Below, piece after piece: positions 8,901 through 17,340 of a DNA stretch of 64,000 bases. The DNA lies in the NCBI RefSeq assembly GCF_900114535.1, contig NZ_FOTK01000023.1, positions 1 to 64,000 of the forward strand, given 5' to 3'. Source of the DNA: Methylobacterium pseudosasicola (GTDB lineage Bacteria > Pseudomonadota > Alphaproteobacteria > Rhizobiales > Beijerinckiaceae). The notes under the pieces were generated by a model. That model was given only the letters and a program-made list of their open reading frames with translations, had not been told where the DNA came from and ran no database searches. The position numbers and the translations under genes are program-made. The number at the start of each line of letters is the position of its first letter. Position 1 is the first letter of the stretch.

Positions 8901-9199
8901 TGCGGGCGGCAATCCTGGAGGGCGCCCTGACCCGGCTGCGGCCCGTGGCGATGACGGCGCTGGTCGCCTCCCTCGGCTTCGTCCCGATGGCACTCGCCAC
9001 CGGCACCGGCGCGGAGGTGCAGCGGCCGCTCGCCACCGTGGTGATCGGCGGCCTGATCAGCGCGACCCTGCTGACCCTGGTGGTCCTGCCGGCGCTCTAC
9101 GCGCGCTTCGGGAGGGCCGTTCCCGCCGCCGCCCGGACCGTCGCCGCACCCGGCAGGTCGGCCTCCGCCGGCAGGCCCCTGCCCTTGATCAGGCCGTAG
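5936..9199 (+). CDS. czcA: CzcA-type heavy-metal RND efflux pump (divalent cation type)
   Basis: 1087 aa, the usual length for HME-RND pumps. TM helix 4 carries the proton-relay motif D425-x5-D431-x6-E438 (DFGLIVDGAVIITEN), the CzcA signature, indicating Zn/Co/Cd or Ni export driven by proton influx. It starts 10 bases after czcB. The last 103 bases, encoding a non-conserved Ala/Arg/Pro-rich tail, overlap the 3' end of the oppositely oriented CusA gene. Metal specificity is inferred from the motif and the His-rich adaptor. Confidence 0.93.
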   Translation: MLSRILDVSIRQRWLVLLLVLLAAGFGATALTKLPIDAVPDITNNQVQINTVAPALSPVDIERQVTYPVETALAGIKGLDYTRSLSRNGFSQVTAVFDERLDIYFARQQVAERLSQVKADLPPGAEPHMGPISTGLGEVTMWSVQYARPGDRIVAPAGRPGWQPDGSYLTPENQRLATALEQNAYLRTVQDWIIRPQIRTVPGVAGVDGIGGYEKQYHVQPDPTKLTALDLSFADVVRALEANNANQGARYLEDNGEGYVVRAAGRLESMEAIADVVVATRGGVPVRVRDVAALRFGRELRTGSGSADGREAVIGTALMRIGENSRAVAAAVEARMAQIRRTLPPGIAVETVLDRTVLVEATIRTVAQNLAEGAALVIAVLVLLLGNVRAALVAALVIPVAMLMTVTGMVEAKISANLMSLGALDFGLIVDGAVIITENALRHLAERQQALGRRLDLEERLETVRASAEEMIRPSLYGQAIIILVYAPLLTFTGVEGKMFEPMALTVILALACAFLLSLTFVPALIAIVITGRVTEADNPLIRGLKAAYRPLLAGAIRAPAPFLGAALLLLGGAALLSTRLGTEFIPRLDEKSIALNASRIPSTSLTQSQAMQLKVEQAVAAFPQVATVFSKTGTAEIASDPMPPSASDTFVILKPQAEWPDPALTKAALQAQIEAALGALAGNVYEFSQPIQLRFNELLAGTRGDLAVKVFGDAFEPMLRTANQIAAILRGIDGADDVKVEQIAGLPVFEIGIDRTEAARLGLSTGAIQEVIGAAIGGREAGFVFEGDRRFPIVVRLTDAVREDREALENLPVPLPPGPNGKVASVLLRQVARFSVTEGPNQISRENGRRRVVVTANVRGRDIGSLVAEAQGKVAEQVALPAGSSVTWGGQFENLASARRRLALVVPACFVLILLLLTSALGSARDALLVFSAVPLALTGGIAALWLRDMPLSVPAAVGFIALSGVAVLNGLVMLSFIKQLVAEGRPLRAAILEGALTRLRPVAMTALVASLGFVPMALATGTGAEVQRPLATVVIGGLISATLLTLVVLPALYARFGRAVPAAARTVAAPGRSASAGRPLPLIRP

Positions 9200-12100
9200 A
9201 CCGCCGGGATCACGATCAGGGTGAGGAGCGTCGAGGAGGCCATGCCGCCGATCATCGGCACGGCGATCCGCTGCATCACCTCGGAGCCCGCGCCGGTGCT
9301 CCACAGGATCGGCACCAGGCCGGCCATGATCGCCACCACGGTCATCATCTTCGGGCGGACCCGCTCCACCGCCCCGACCATGATGGCCGCGCGCAGGTCC
9401 TCCCGGGTGAGGGGCCGCCCGGCCCGCGCGGCCTCGCCGCGCCGCTCGGTGAGCGCTTGGTCGAGATAGACCAGCATCAGGATCCCGGTCTCGGCGGCGA
9501 CGCCGGCCAGCGCGATGAAGCCCACCGCCACGGCGACCGACAGGTGGAAGCCCATCGCCCACATCAGCCAGACGCCGCCGACCAGCGCGAAGGGCAGCGA
9601 CAGCAGCACGATCAGCGTCTCGGTCACCCGGCGGAACACCAAGTAGAGCAGCAGGACGATCACCATCAGGGTCGCCGGCACGACGATCCGCAGCCTGGCC
9701 TCGGCCCGCTCCAGGGCCTCGAACTGGCCGCTCCATTGCAGCGTCATGCCCTCCGGCAGCGGCACCGCGCGCGCCACCACGTCCCGCGCCTCTCCGACAT
9801 AGCCGCCAAGGTCGCGCCCGGCGATGTCGACGTAGAGGTAGAGGGCGAGCCGCCCGTTCTCGGTGCGGATCGCGGTCGGCCCGCGCGCCAGCTGGATCGA
9901 CGCGACCGCGCCGAGCGGCACCGACCCGCCGGCCGGGAGCGCCACCTGGACGTCGTTGGCGATGGCCTGCGGGTCGGACCGGAGGGCGCGCGGGTAGCGC
10001 ACAGCGACGCCGTAGCGCTCGCGCCCCTCCACGGTGGTGGTGACGGTGGCTGCGCCGAGCGCCGTGGCGATCACGTCCTGGACGTCGCCGACGGTGAGCC
10101 CGTAGCGGCCGAGCGCCTCCCGGTCCGGGGTGATGTCGAGGAACGTGCCGCCCACGACCCGCTCGGCATAGGCGCTTGTCGTGCCCGGGACCGTGCGAAC
10201 CGCCGCCTCCACCGCCCGGGCGACCGATTCCATGGCCGAGAGATCGGTACCGAACAGCTTGATCCCCACGGGGGTGCGGATGCCGGTGGCGAGCATGTCG
10301 ATCCGGGCGCGGATCGGCTGGGTCCAGGCGTTGGACACGCCGGGAAATTGCAGCGCCTTGTCCATTTCGGCCCGCAGGCTCGCCAGCGTCACGCCGGGCC
10401 GCCACGCCTCGGGGGCTTTGAGCCGGATAATCGTCTCGAACATCTCCAGCGGCGCCGGATCGGTCGCGGTGCCGGCGCGTCCCGCCTTGCCGTAGACCGA
10501 GGCGACCTCCGGAAACGTCTTGATGATCCGGTCCTGGGTCGCCAGCAGCTCCGCCGCCTTGGTGATGGAGAGGCCCGGCAGGGTGGTGGGCATGTAGAGC
10601 AGGGTGCCCTCGTTGAGCTCGGGCATGAATTCCGAGCCGAGCTGGCGGGCCGGCCAGATCGTGGCGCCGAGCAGCCCGAGGGCCAGGAGGAGCGTCGGGA
10701 TCCGGGCCCGCAGCACCGCGGCGATCAGCGGCCGGTAGGCCCCGACCAGCAGCCGGTTCACCGGATTGCGGTGCTCCGGCACGATCCGGCCGCGCACGAA
10801 CAGGATCATCAGCGCCGGCACCAGGGTCACCGACAGGAGCGCGGCGGCGGCCATCGCAAACGTCTTGGTGAAGGCGAGCGGCCCGAACAGCCGGCCCTCC
10901 TGGCTCTCCAGGGTGAAGATCGGCAGGAATGAGACCGTGATCACCAGGAGGGACAGGAACAGCGACGGCCCGACCTCGGCGGCGGCCTCGATCAGGATCT
11001 CGGCCCGGGGCCGGTCCGGGGGGGCGCGCTCCAAGTGCTTGTGGGCGTTCTCGATCATCACGATGGCGGCGTCGATCATCGCCCCGACCGCGATGGCGAT
11101 GCCGCCCAGACTCATGATGTCGGCGCTCAAGCCCAGCGCCCGCATGGCCGCGAACGCCATCAGGATCGCGACCGGCAGCATCAGGATCGCCACCAGCGCG
11201 CTGCGCAGGTGCAGCAGGAATACGAGGCAGACCAGGGCGACGATGGCGCATTCCTCGACCAGGGTGTGGGTTAGCGTGGCGATGGCCGCGTCGATGAGCT
11301 GCGAGCGATCGTAGACCGGCAGGATCTCGGTCCCGGCCGGCAGGCTCCTGGCGATCTCGGCCAGCCGATCCTTGACGCTGGCGATGACCGCGCGGGCGTT
11401 GGCACCGAAGCGCTGCACGACGATGCCGCCGGCGACCTCGCCCTCCCCGTCGAGCTCGGCGATCCCGCGCCGCTCATCCGGCCCGATCTCCACCCGGGCG
11501 ACGTCGCGCACCCGCACCGGCGTGCCGGCGTCGGTCTTGAGCACGATGGCACCGATATCCTCGGTGCCCTTGAGATAGCCCCGGCCGCGCACCACCACCT
11601 CGAACTCGGACAGCTCGACCGTCCGGCCGCCGACATCGGCGTTGCTCGCCCGGATGGCGTCGCGCAGGCGGTTCAGGCCGATGCCCAGCGCCCGCAGGCG
11701 GTTCGGGTCGACGATCACGCTGTACTGCTTGACGAAGCCGCCCACCGGGGCGACCTCCGCCACCCCCTCCCCGCGCGAGGCCGCGAACCGGACCACCCAA
11801 TCCTGCAGCGAGCGCAGCTCGGCGAGCGTCCGCTGCCGGGCCAGGATCACGTATTGATAGACCCAGCCGATGCCGGTGGCGTCGGGCCCGAGCGTCGGGA
11901 TCACCCCGGCGGGCAGGCGGCTGCCGACTCCGTTGAGATATTCGAGCACCCGCGAGCGCGCCCAGTACGGGTCGGTGCCATCCTCGAAGATCAGGGTGAC
12001 GAACGAGACCCCGAACATCGAGACCCCGCGCACCATCTTGGCCCGCGGCACGGTCAGCATGGCGGTGGTCAGCGGGTAGGTGACCTGGTCCTCGACCACC

Positions 12101-12276
12101 TGCGGGGCCTGACCGGGATACTCGGTGTAGACGATGGTCTGCACGTCCGAGAGGTCCGGGATGGCGTCCAGCGGCAGGGTGCGCAGGGCCTGGACGCCCC
12201 CCGCCACCGCGAAGACGGTGCCGACCAGCACGAGCACGAGGTTGCGCGCCGACCAAGCGATCAGCCGGGCGATCAT
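9097..12276 (-). CDS. cusA: CusA-type copper/silver RND efflux pump
   Basis: 1059 aa. TM helix 4 reads GAMIDAAIVMIEN with a single Asp near residue 402, the pattern of monovalent-cation (Cu+/Ag+) CusA/SilA pumps, unlike the Asp-Asp-Glu set of the neighbouring CzcA. Periplasmic methionines of CusA-type metal relays would need alignment. The start codon overlaps the cusB stop codon (ATGA), so translation is coupled. The 3' end overlaps the czcA 3' end by 103 bases. Confidence 0.92.
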   Translation of the reverse strand: MIARLIAWSARNLVLVLVGTVFAVAGGVQALRTLPLDAIPDLSDVQTIVYTEYPGQAPQVVEDQVTYPLTTAMLTVPRAKMVRGVSMFGVSFVTLIFEDGTDPYWARSRVLEYLNGVGSRLPAGVIPTLGPDATGIGWVYQYVILARQRTLAELRSLQDWVVRFAASRGEGVAEVAPVGGFVKQYSVIVDPNRLRALGIGLNRLRDAIRASNADVGGRTVELSEFEVVVRGRGYLKGTEDIGAIVLKTDAGTPVRVRDVARVEIGPDERRGIAELDGEGEVAGGIVVQRFGANARAVIASVKDRLAEIARSLPAGTEILPVYDRSQLIDAAIATLTHTLVEECAIVALVCLVFLLHLRSALVAILMLPVAILMAFAAMRALGLSADIMSLGGIAIAVGAMIDAAIVMIENAHKHLERAPPDRPRAEILIEAAAEVGPSLFLSLLVITVSFLPIFTLESQEGRLFGPLAFTKTFAMAAAALLSVTLVPALMILFVRGRIVPEHRNPVNRLLVGAYRPLIAAVLRARIPTLLLALGLLGATIWPARQLGSEFMPELNEGTLLYMPTTLPGLSITKAAELLATQDRIIKTFPEVASVYGKAGRAGTATDPAPLEMFETIIRLKAPEAWRPGVTLASLRAEMDKALQFPGVSNAWTQPIRARIDMLATGIRTPVGIKLFGTDLSAMESVARAVEAAVRTVPGTTSAYAERVVGGTFLDITPDREALGRYGLTVGDVQDVIATALGAATVTTTVEGRERYGVAVRYPRALRSDPQAIANDVQVALPAGGSVPLGAVASIQLARGPTAIRTENGRLALYLYVDIAGRDLGGYVGEARDVVARAVPLPEGMTLQWSGQFEALERAEARLRIVVPATLMVIVLLLYLVFRRVTETLIVLLSLPFALVGGVWLMWAMGFHLSVAVAVGFIALAGVAAETGILMLVYLDQALTERRGEAARAGRPLTREDLRAAIMVGAVERVRPKMMTVVAIMAGLVPILWSTGAGSEVMQRIAVPMIGGMASSTLLTLIVIPAVYGLIKGRGLPAEADLPGAATVRAAAGTALPKRA

Positions 12277-13706
12277 CGGCCGCCCTCCTGGTCCGACGTC
12301 GGGGCGGCGAGGCTCGCCAGCGCCGCCTTCAGGTTGCTCTCGGCGTCGATCAGGAAATTGGCCGCGGTGACGACCCGCTCGCCGGCCCGGAGGCCCGCGC
12401 GGATCTCGACATAGCCGTCGCCCCGCCGCCCGAGTTCGACCGCCCGGGGCGCGAACCGGCCCTCCCCGCCATCGATCAGCACCGCCTGGCGCGACCCGGT
12501 CTCCAGCGCCGCCGCCTCCGGCACCGCCACCACCGGCTCGGTGGCACCCGTGGCGATCTCCACATCCGCATACATGTCGGGCAGGAGCAGCCCGTCCGGG
12601 TTCGGCAATTCGATCCGGATGCGGGTCGAACGGGTCTCCCGATTCACCTGCGGGTAGATCACCTCCACCCGGCCGGCGAGGCTGCGACCGGGCACCCGCA
12701 CGGTGGCAGCCTCGCCGACGCGGATGCCGGCGAGGTCGTGTTCCGGCACGTCGGCCAGGACCCAGATCCGCGACAGGTCGGCGATCCGGAACAGGGTGTC
12801 GCCGGCCGCGGCCTTCATGCCCTCGATGGCCCGCCGTTCGAGCACAAGCCCGTCGCGCGGGGAGGCCCAGGTGATGGCGCGGGGCACCGTGCGGGTGCGC
12901 TCCATCTCGGCGATCACCGCCTCGGAGACGTTGAGATTGCGGATCCGTCGGCGGGCGCCGTCGAAGCCCGGATTGGCGATCAGCTGCGCGGCGGCGGCGT
13001 TGATCTCCGGCGCGTAGACCGAGACCAGGGGCTGCCCCTGCCGGACCCGGTCGCCGGTGGTGACGTCCTCGACATGGTCGACATAGGCGTCGGCCCGGGT
13101 CGCCACCACGGTGACCCGGCGCTCGTCGAGGGCCACGGTGCCGGGCACCCGGACCGGCCGGGACACGACCCGGCGCTCGACCACGGCGCTGCGCACGCCG
13201 GTGCGCTGGATCCGGCCTGGCGAGACCGTGACGGTGCTCGGGTCCGGATCACCGCCGTCATAGACGGGGATGTAGTCCATCCCCATCGAGTCTTTCTTCG
13301 GCACCGGCGAGGTGTCGGGCAGGCCCATCGGGTTGCGGTAGTAGCGCACCGTCCGGCCGGGATTCTTGGGTCCGTCCCCCTCCCCGGGCCCGGCCTGACC
13401 CGAACCATCCTCGGCGGCGGGCCGGTCGAAGCGCAGATCCTCGCTGGCCTGGACGGCCCGGAACAGGCGCCCGTCCTCGGTCATCATCGGCGACAGGGAA
13501 TAGACCGGCTTGCCGTCCGGATCCTGGTAATAGACCACCGGCCCCGTAGGCGTCGGCGCGGCGGCCGGAGTCCCGGCGGCGAAACCCGCCCAGGCGCGGG
13601 CGATGGACAGGGGCGCCGCGACGTCGCTCACGCGCCCCGCCCCGTAGCCGGCGCCCCCCGCCGCCAGGGCGGCGAGGGTCCCGGCCAGCCAGCCCGCGCG
13701 GCTCAC
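12273..13706 (-). CDS. cusB: CusB-type periplasmic adaptor with metal-binding domains
   Basis: 477 aa starting at GTG 13706, which overlaps the stop of the FixH-like gene as GTGA; the open frame runs further upstream but that part is antisense-like to the FixH gene. A signal anchor (1-25) is followed by two heavy-metal-binding motifs: VVYYQDPDGKP (about 57-67) with two Met just after, and YYRNPMGLP...KKDSMGMDYIPVY (about 122-149), the methionine-containing motif of CusB/SilB family domains. The membrane-fusion core follows. It delivers periplasmic Cu/Ag to CusA. Coupled by overlap to genes on both sides. Confidence 0.92.
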   Translation of the reverse strand: MSRAGWLAGTLAALAAGGAGYGAGRVSDVAAPLSIARAWAGFAAGTPAAAPTPTGPVVYYQDPDGKPVYSLSPMMTEDGRLFRAVQASEDLRFDRPAAEDGSGQAGPGEGDGPKNPGRTVRYYRNPMGLPDTSPVPKKDSMGMDYIPVYDGGDPDPSTVTVSPGRIQRTGVRSAVVERRVVSRPVRVPGTVALDERRVTVVATRADAYVDHVEDVTTGDRVRQGQPLVSVYAPEINAAAAQLIANPGFDGARRRIRNLNVSEAVIAEMERTRTVPRAITWASPRDGLVLERRAIEGMKAAAGDTLFRIADLSRIWVLADVPEHDLAGIRVGEAATVRVPGRSLAGRVEVIYPQVNRETRSTRIRIELPNPDGLLLPDMYADVEIATGATEPVVAVPEAAALETGSRQAVLIDGGEGRFAPRAVELGRRGDGYVEIRAGLRAGERVVTAANFLIDAESNLKAALASLAAPTSDQEGGR

Positions 13707-14110
13707 GGGACAGCCCGGAAGACGAGCTTGTCGCTGACAGTGCCGGTCTCGCCCTGGACCTTGGCGCCCAGCGACAGCCGCCATCCGCCCGCCATGGTGA
13801 GCTTGGTCTTGAACCGATAGAGGCCCGGCTCCGTGGACGGGAGCTGCGCCAGGGTCGAGGTCATCTCGTCCATGCTGTCGGGGGCCATGTCGATGCGCTT
13901 GGCGAAGATCACCGCGTCGGTGACCGGCTGGCCGCTGCGCGTGTCGACCAGGCGAACGGTCAGGACGGCGTCGCCGACCTTGGCCTCCTGGGTGACGAGC
14001 TCGAACCGGTAATCCGCAGGCGCGGCCCGGGCCGGGACCGTCAAGGCGACGCCGACGAGCGCGGCCGCGCAGGCGCGCGCCCAGGATTGGGCAACAGAGT
14101 GAAAGGTCAC
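13703..14110 (-). CDS. FixH/YtkA-like periplasmic protein in the copper-efflux operon
   Basis: 135 aa from GTG 14110, chosen for AGGAG about eight bases upstream; a longer GTG start at 14143 lacks a ribosome site. Signal peptide to about residue 28 (VGVALTVPARAA), then a beta-sandwich YRFELVTQEAKVGDAVL, a 'TD AVIFAKRIDM' strand and the ending GLYRFKTKLTMAGGWRLSL, typical of FixH/YtkA-like domains often found with copper-efflux and copper-oxidase genes. A role as periplasmic copper chaperone or assembly factor is inferred from context. Confidence 0.8.
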   Translation of the reverse strand: MTFHSVAQSWARACAAALVGVALTVPARAAPADYRFELVTQEAKVGDAVLTVRLVDTRSGQPVTDAVIFAKRIDMAPDSMDEMTSTLAQLPSTEPGLYRFKTKLTMAGGWRLSLGAKVQGETGTVSDKLVFRAVP

Positions 14111-14187
14111 GAATAATCTCCTGAACACGATGGCCGGCCGCACGGGCGTGCGGCCTCACGCGGGCTCGGCGGCCCGCTTCATCGGGT

Positions 14188-14634
14188 TCAGGCTCGGGGC
14201 GGCTCGGGCGGCGGCGTCCCGGTGACGCTGGCGAACCCCTCGGCGCTGAGCGCGAAGGCGGCCGCCCCGGTGGCGAGCGGCACCGGCAGGCCGATCCCGG
14301 AGGGCGGCAGGGAGGCGAGGCTGCCCAAGCACAAGGCCATCAGCGGGCAGCCCTTGAGGCAGCCCTTGGCCCCGTCCCCGGTCTGATCCGCCGAAGCCGC
14401 AGCCTCGGGCGGGCAGCAGGGCATGGACTCCATGGCAGCCTCGGCCATGGCCATCGAAGCCATCGCGGGCTCGTCCATCGCATGGGTGTGCCCGTGCAGC
14501 GCAGGCGCCTGATCCGCCCGGGCCATCGGCGCATGCATGCCCGCGACCGCCGCGGGGGCGGCGACCGGCGTCAGGGCAAGGCTCAGAACCGCGAGAAGCG
14601 GAAGCAGCCGCCGAAGGGCCAACCAGAGGATCAC
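14188..14634 (-). CDS. Exported Met/His/Cys-rich protein, likely copper-responsive
   Basis: 148 aa. A signal peptide (about 1-28) is followed by a stretch with repeated Met and His (GHTHAMDEPAMASMAMAEAA), a CC pair, a KGCLKGCPLMALC cluster and a second hydrophobic segment near 105-130. The Met/His/Cys content is typical of periplasmic Cu(I)-binding proteins. It is the first gene of the cus-like cluster, 77 bases before the FixH-like gene. No named family is recognised; the copper role is inferred. Confidence 0.65.
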   Translation of the reverse strand: MILWLALRRLLPLLAVLSLALTPVAAPAAVAGMHAPMARADQAPALHGHTHAMDEPAMASMAMAEAAMESMPCCPPEAAASADQTGDGAKGCLKGCPLMALCLGSLASLPPSGIGLPVPLATGAAAFALSAEGFASVTGTPPPEPPRA

Positions 14635-14750
14635 GCGCTTAGGATGCCAGCTTTCGCGGCCATGCGGAAGTGGTGTGGCTGACCGGGACGGGGCCGATCG
14701 CGGCAGCCTGCCGGGACGGATGGCGCTCGCCGGCGAAGCGAGCGCCTCCG

Positions 14751-15473
14751 CTACCCTTCGTTGAAAAAATCCACGTTGCCCGTATCCAGGCTGTAGGCGG
14801 CGCCGACCACGCGCAGCTTGCCGGTCTTCTGCGGATCGGTGAGGAGCGGCTCGGCGGCCGAGCGCAGGCGCGTCACCGTGCGGTCGACGTTGGCGCGGAC
14901 CGCGTTCTCCACGAGGTCCCCCGGCTTGTCCCGGACCGTCAGGACCGCCGGCACGATCGGCTCGATCATCTGGCCGATGGCGCCCGGGAAAATGGTGTTG
15001 TTCTTGACCACGCTCACGGCGGCCTCGACGGCCCCGCAGCGACTGTGGCCCATCACCAGGACCAGCGGGACGCCGAGTTGGGCCACGGCATACTCGATCG
15101 AGCCGAGCGCCGTCGTGTCGATGGTGTTGCCGGCATTGCGCACGATGAACAGCTCGCCGAGGCCGCGGCCGAACAGGATCTCCGGCGAGACGCGGCTGTC
15201 GGAACAGCTCACCAGCACGCAGAAGGGTGTTTGCCCGAGCGCGATCTCGATGCGGCGCTCACGCCCCTGCGCGGAGCGCACCGGCGAGTCGGTGAGATAG
15301 TTGGTGTTGCCGTCCTTGAGGGCCTGCAGCGCCTGATCGGGCGTCATGTCGGTCTTCTTGGTGCTCGGCGCGGCAGCCAGGGCCGGGCGCTGCGTCGCCA
15401 GGGCGGCGATCATCCCTGCCCCGAGGCTGCACCCGCATCCGAGCATGTGCCGACGGCTCAGTGTGTGCGTCAT
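14751..15473 (-). CDS. Beta-carbonic anhydrase with Tat signal
   Basis: 240 aa from ATG 15473; an upstream in-frame start at 15491 would weaken the signal. Residues SRRHMLG form a twin-arginine motif followed by a hydrophobic helix ending ALAA, so the enzyme is probably exported folded to the periplasm. Zinc ligands of beta-class enzymes are visible: the Cys of VSCSDSRVSPEILF, and His and Cys of GHSRCGAVEAAV; CSDSR also supplies the catalytic Asp-Arg pair. It interconverts CO2 and bicarbonate. A periplasmic location suits CO2 capture or pH control. Confidence 0.92.
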   Translation of the reverse strand: MTHTLSRRHMLGCGCSLGAGMIAALATQRPALAAAPSTKKTDMTPDQALQALKDGNTNYLTDSPVRSAQGRERRIEIALGQTPFCVLVSCSDSRVSPEILFGRGLGELFIVRNAGNTIDTTALGSIEYAVAQLGVPLVLVMGHSRCGAVEAAVSVVKNNTIFPGAIGQMIEPIVPAVLTVRDKPGDLVENAVRANVDRTVTRLRSAAEPLLTDPQKTGKLRVVGAAYSLDTGNVDFFNEG

Positions 15474-15668
15474 CGCGTTCCCCCCGGCCATCCCTCACGC
15501 CGCCAGCGAGCGAGCCGGATGAAAGCCTCAGAGACAACGCTCCAATACCGATGCGCAATCCAGGAATGACCGTGCAGGGCCGCTCAGATTGATATTATCG
15601 ACGTTTGTTATGCGGTCGGTCACAAATCAGGCCTCGTCCCCGCCGCAGAGCTCTCTGGGGCCGGACAT

Positions 15669-16073
15669 TCAGCGCTGCCGGCGGGCGATCAGCCGCGCCA
15701 GCCGCGGCCGCAGGGGCAGCGACAGCCGGTAGGCCACCTCGGCCAGAGGCAGTATCGGCCGCAGCCCGAAGACGCGCAGATCCACGAGGCGGCCGAGCCA
15801 GCGCCAGTTCGGCAGAACACGCCACAGCCGCGCGAACGCCGCCGCCCCCGACACCAGCCGACCATCCGCGCCACGCACGTGGAAGCGTCGCAGCGCGACG
15901 CCCCGGTCGAGATCCGCCCCCAGGTCAGCGGCCGGCGCATTGCGCCCGACATCGACGAAGGCGATCCGCTCGGCCCCGTGGCAGTGGCGATAATGACCGA
16001 TCTCGGCCCGGCAGAGCGGGCAGCCGCCATCAAAATAGACCGTCAGGTCGGAGCTCATCGGATCAGCGCTCAT
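15669..16073 (-). CDS. DCC family thiol-disulfide oxidoreductase-like protein (DUF393)
   Basis: 134 aa. The N-terminal motif LTVYFDGGCPLC is the DCC signature (Asp plus CxxC) of DUF393, predicted thioredoxin-like proteins. The middle keeps a typical R(F)HVRGADG segment, where the substrate-handling loop GAAAFARLW occurs in the family, and the end is Arg/Leu-rich. Start at 16073 or at the internal Met at 16058; both keep the motif. Enzymatic substrate unknown. Confidence 0.85.
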   Translation of the reverse strand: MSADPMSSDLTVYFDGGCPLCRAEIGHYRHCHGAERIAFVDVGRNAPAADLGADLDRGVALRRFHVRGADGRLVSGAAAFARLWRVLPNWRWLGRLVDLRVFGLRPILPLAEVAYRLSLPLRPRLARLIARRQR

Positions 16074-16318
16074 GGTTTGCAGGGCGACGCCGCGTCCCGT
16101 GACGAGGCATGAGCAGTGCGGCCGGCAGCGACCGGGTTTCGGCGCGGGTTTCTCAGGAAACGCCGGAGCCTCCTGATCGCCTTGCCAGCGGACGCGGTCT
16201 CAGGGTCGCAGAACATCCGACCTATGGCCCTGGGAGAGCCACCAATGCCTTGCTGCGATAGCCAGATGCAGCGACAGGCCGAAAATCCTGTCGTGCCGCG
16301 ATACCTTGCAGACTCAAG

Positions 16319-16394
16319 TGGTGGGCCCGGCAGGACTCGAACCTGCAACCAGACCGTTATGAGCGGTCGGCTCTAACCATTGAGCTACAGGCCC
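16319..16394 (-). tRNA. tRNA-Ile (CAU anticodon)
   Basis: A full cloverleaf is readable on the minus strand: acceptor arm GGGCCTG pairing with CGGGCCC (one G-T pair), D-arm AGCTCAATGGTTAGAGC, anticodon stem GACCG/CGGTC around the loop CTCATAA (anticodon CAT), T-arm with GGTTCGAGTCC, and an encoded CCA end. The anticodon arm and acceptor match the minor tRNA-Ile whose C34 is changed to lysidine by TilS, not initiator or elongator tRNA-Met. It reads AUA codons. Confidence 0.92.
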
Positions 16395-16432
16395 TGCGCC
16401 CTCCGAACGGATAGCCGATCGGGGACCGTCCG

Positions 16433-17098
16433 TCACCCGGATTTCGCCGCGGCGCGGGGGCGGCGGGGGCGTCCCGCGGAGAGGCTTGGCGGTTCGGCCG
16501 GGGCGGTGTCCTTGATGCGCCAGAGGTAGCGAGCCAGGAGCGAGCGGTAGGGCGCGAACGGGGCCGCGAGGGCGCGGGTGTCGGTGCCGCCGGTGAGGCG
16601 GCGCAGGCAGCCTACCGCCGCGACGTCGCCCTCGGGCCAAATGTCGGGATCGTGGAAGTGGAAGATGCCGATCATGTCGGCGGTCCAGGGGCCGACCCCG
16701 CGGATGCCGCACAGGATCGCGGCGCGCTCAGGATGGGGCAGGCCGGCGAGGTCGGGGCCGAGCAGGCCCGTTGCTTCGGCGGCGACGATCGCCTGGAGGG
16801 CGCGGACCTTGTTGCCCGAGATCCCGCAGGCCCGCAGCAGAGCCGGGTCGCCGGCCTCGAACAGCGCGCGCGGGCTCGAGCCGGCCGCCGCCGCGGCGGC
16901 CTCGATCCGGGCCCAGATCGCGGCCGCGGCCCGGGTGGAGAGCTGCTGGTTCACCACCTCGACGAACAGCCGGTCTGCCACGCAGGCATGCGGCGGCGGG
17001 TCGATCCGGAGCGGGCCGGCCTGCCGGATCGCGGCCTCCAGAGGCGGATGCGCGCGGGCGGCGTCGAGCAGGTGCGCGTAGGCGATGGGGTCGAGCAT
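16433..17098 (-). CDS. DNA-3-methyladenine glycosylase II-like (AlkA/HhH-GPD)
   Basis: 221 aa from ATG 17098. The C-terminal half has the helix-hairpin-helix GIRGVGPWTADMIG followed by IWPEGDVAA, where the Asp in the position of GD is the catalytic residue of the HhH-GPD superfamily. VNQQLSTRAAAAIW early in the sequence is the usual substrate-side helix. The enzyme removes alkylated bases in base-excision repair. The N-terminal AlkA-N domain of E. coli AlkA is absent, as in the short AlkA/Mag-type enzymes. The C-terminal tail is Arg/Pro-rich. Confidence 0.88.
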   Translation of the reverse strand: MLDPIAYAHLLDAARAHPPLEAAIRQAGPLRIDPPPHACVADRLFVEVVNQQLSTRAAAAIWARIEAAAAAAGSSPRALFEAGDPALLRACGISGNKVRALQAIVAAEATGLLGPDLAGLPHPERAAILCGIRGVGPWTADMIGIFHFHDPDIWPEGDVAAVGCLRRLTGGTDTRALAAPFAPYRSLLARYLWRIKDTAPAEPPSLSAGRPRRPRAAAKSG

Positions 17099-17179
17099 CG
17101 CAGCCAAGATAGGCAGCGAGCCGTGCGCCGGGCAATCGGGTGCGGCCTCACGGCCTGCTGGCCTCGGCGCACCGTTTCC

Positions 17180-17220
17180 GCATCGTCCCGAAAGCCCGAA
17201 ACAATCCTCTGGGACGATGC
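17180..17220. repeat. Palindromic intergenic element
   Basis: Perfect 10-bp arms GCATCGTCCC (17180-17189) and GGGACGATGC (17211-17220) around a 21-base spacer starting GAAAGCC. A related element lies at 42833-42878, so this is probably a dispersed family of short palindromes. Confidence 0.6.
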
Positions 17221-17340
17221 TCTATCTGGTGAGGCACGGCCACGATGCCGCGCAAGCCTTGCCGGACGCCCGCGCCGGTCCACCTCGGAGCGGCGCCGGA
17301 TGCGACGGTGAATTGGGACGGGACTCGCGGATTCGGCGCC

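Noticed and set aside
6358..10932. 1524-codon open frame across both metal pump genes
   Set aside because: It is Arg/Gly/Pro-rich and antisense or out of frame to two clearly conserved RND pumps; a GC-rich shadow frame.
8420..11251. 943-codon minus-strand open frame
   Set aside because: Same reason; shadow of czcA and cusA, with no conserved motifs.
16319..16394. tRNA-Met interpretation of the CAT anticodon
   Set aside because: The stem and loop sequence (CTCATAA, GACCG/CGGTC arms) and the acceptor match the lysidine-type tRNA-Ile and not initiator or elongator tRNA-Met.
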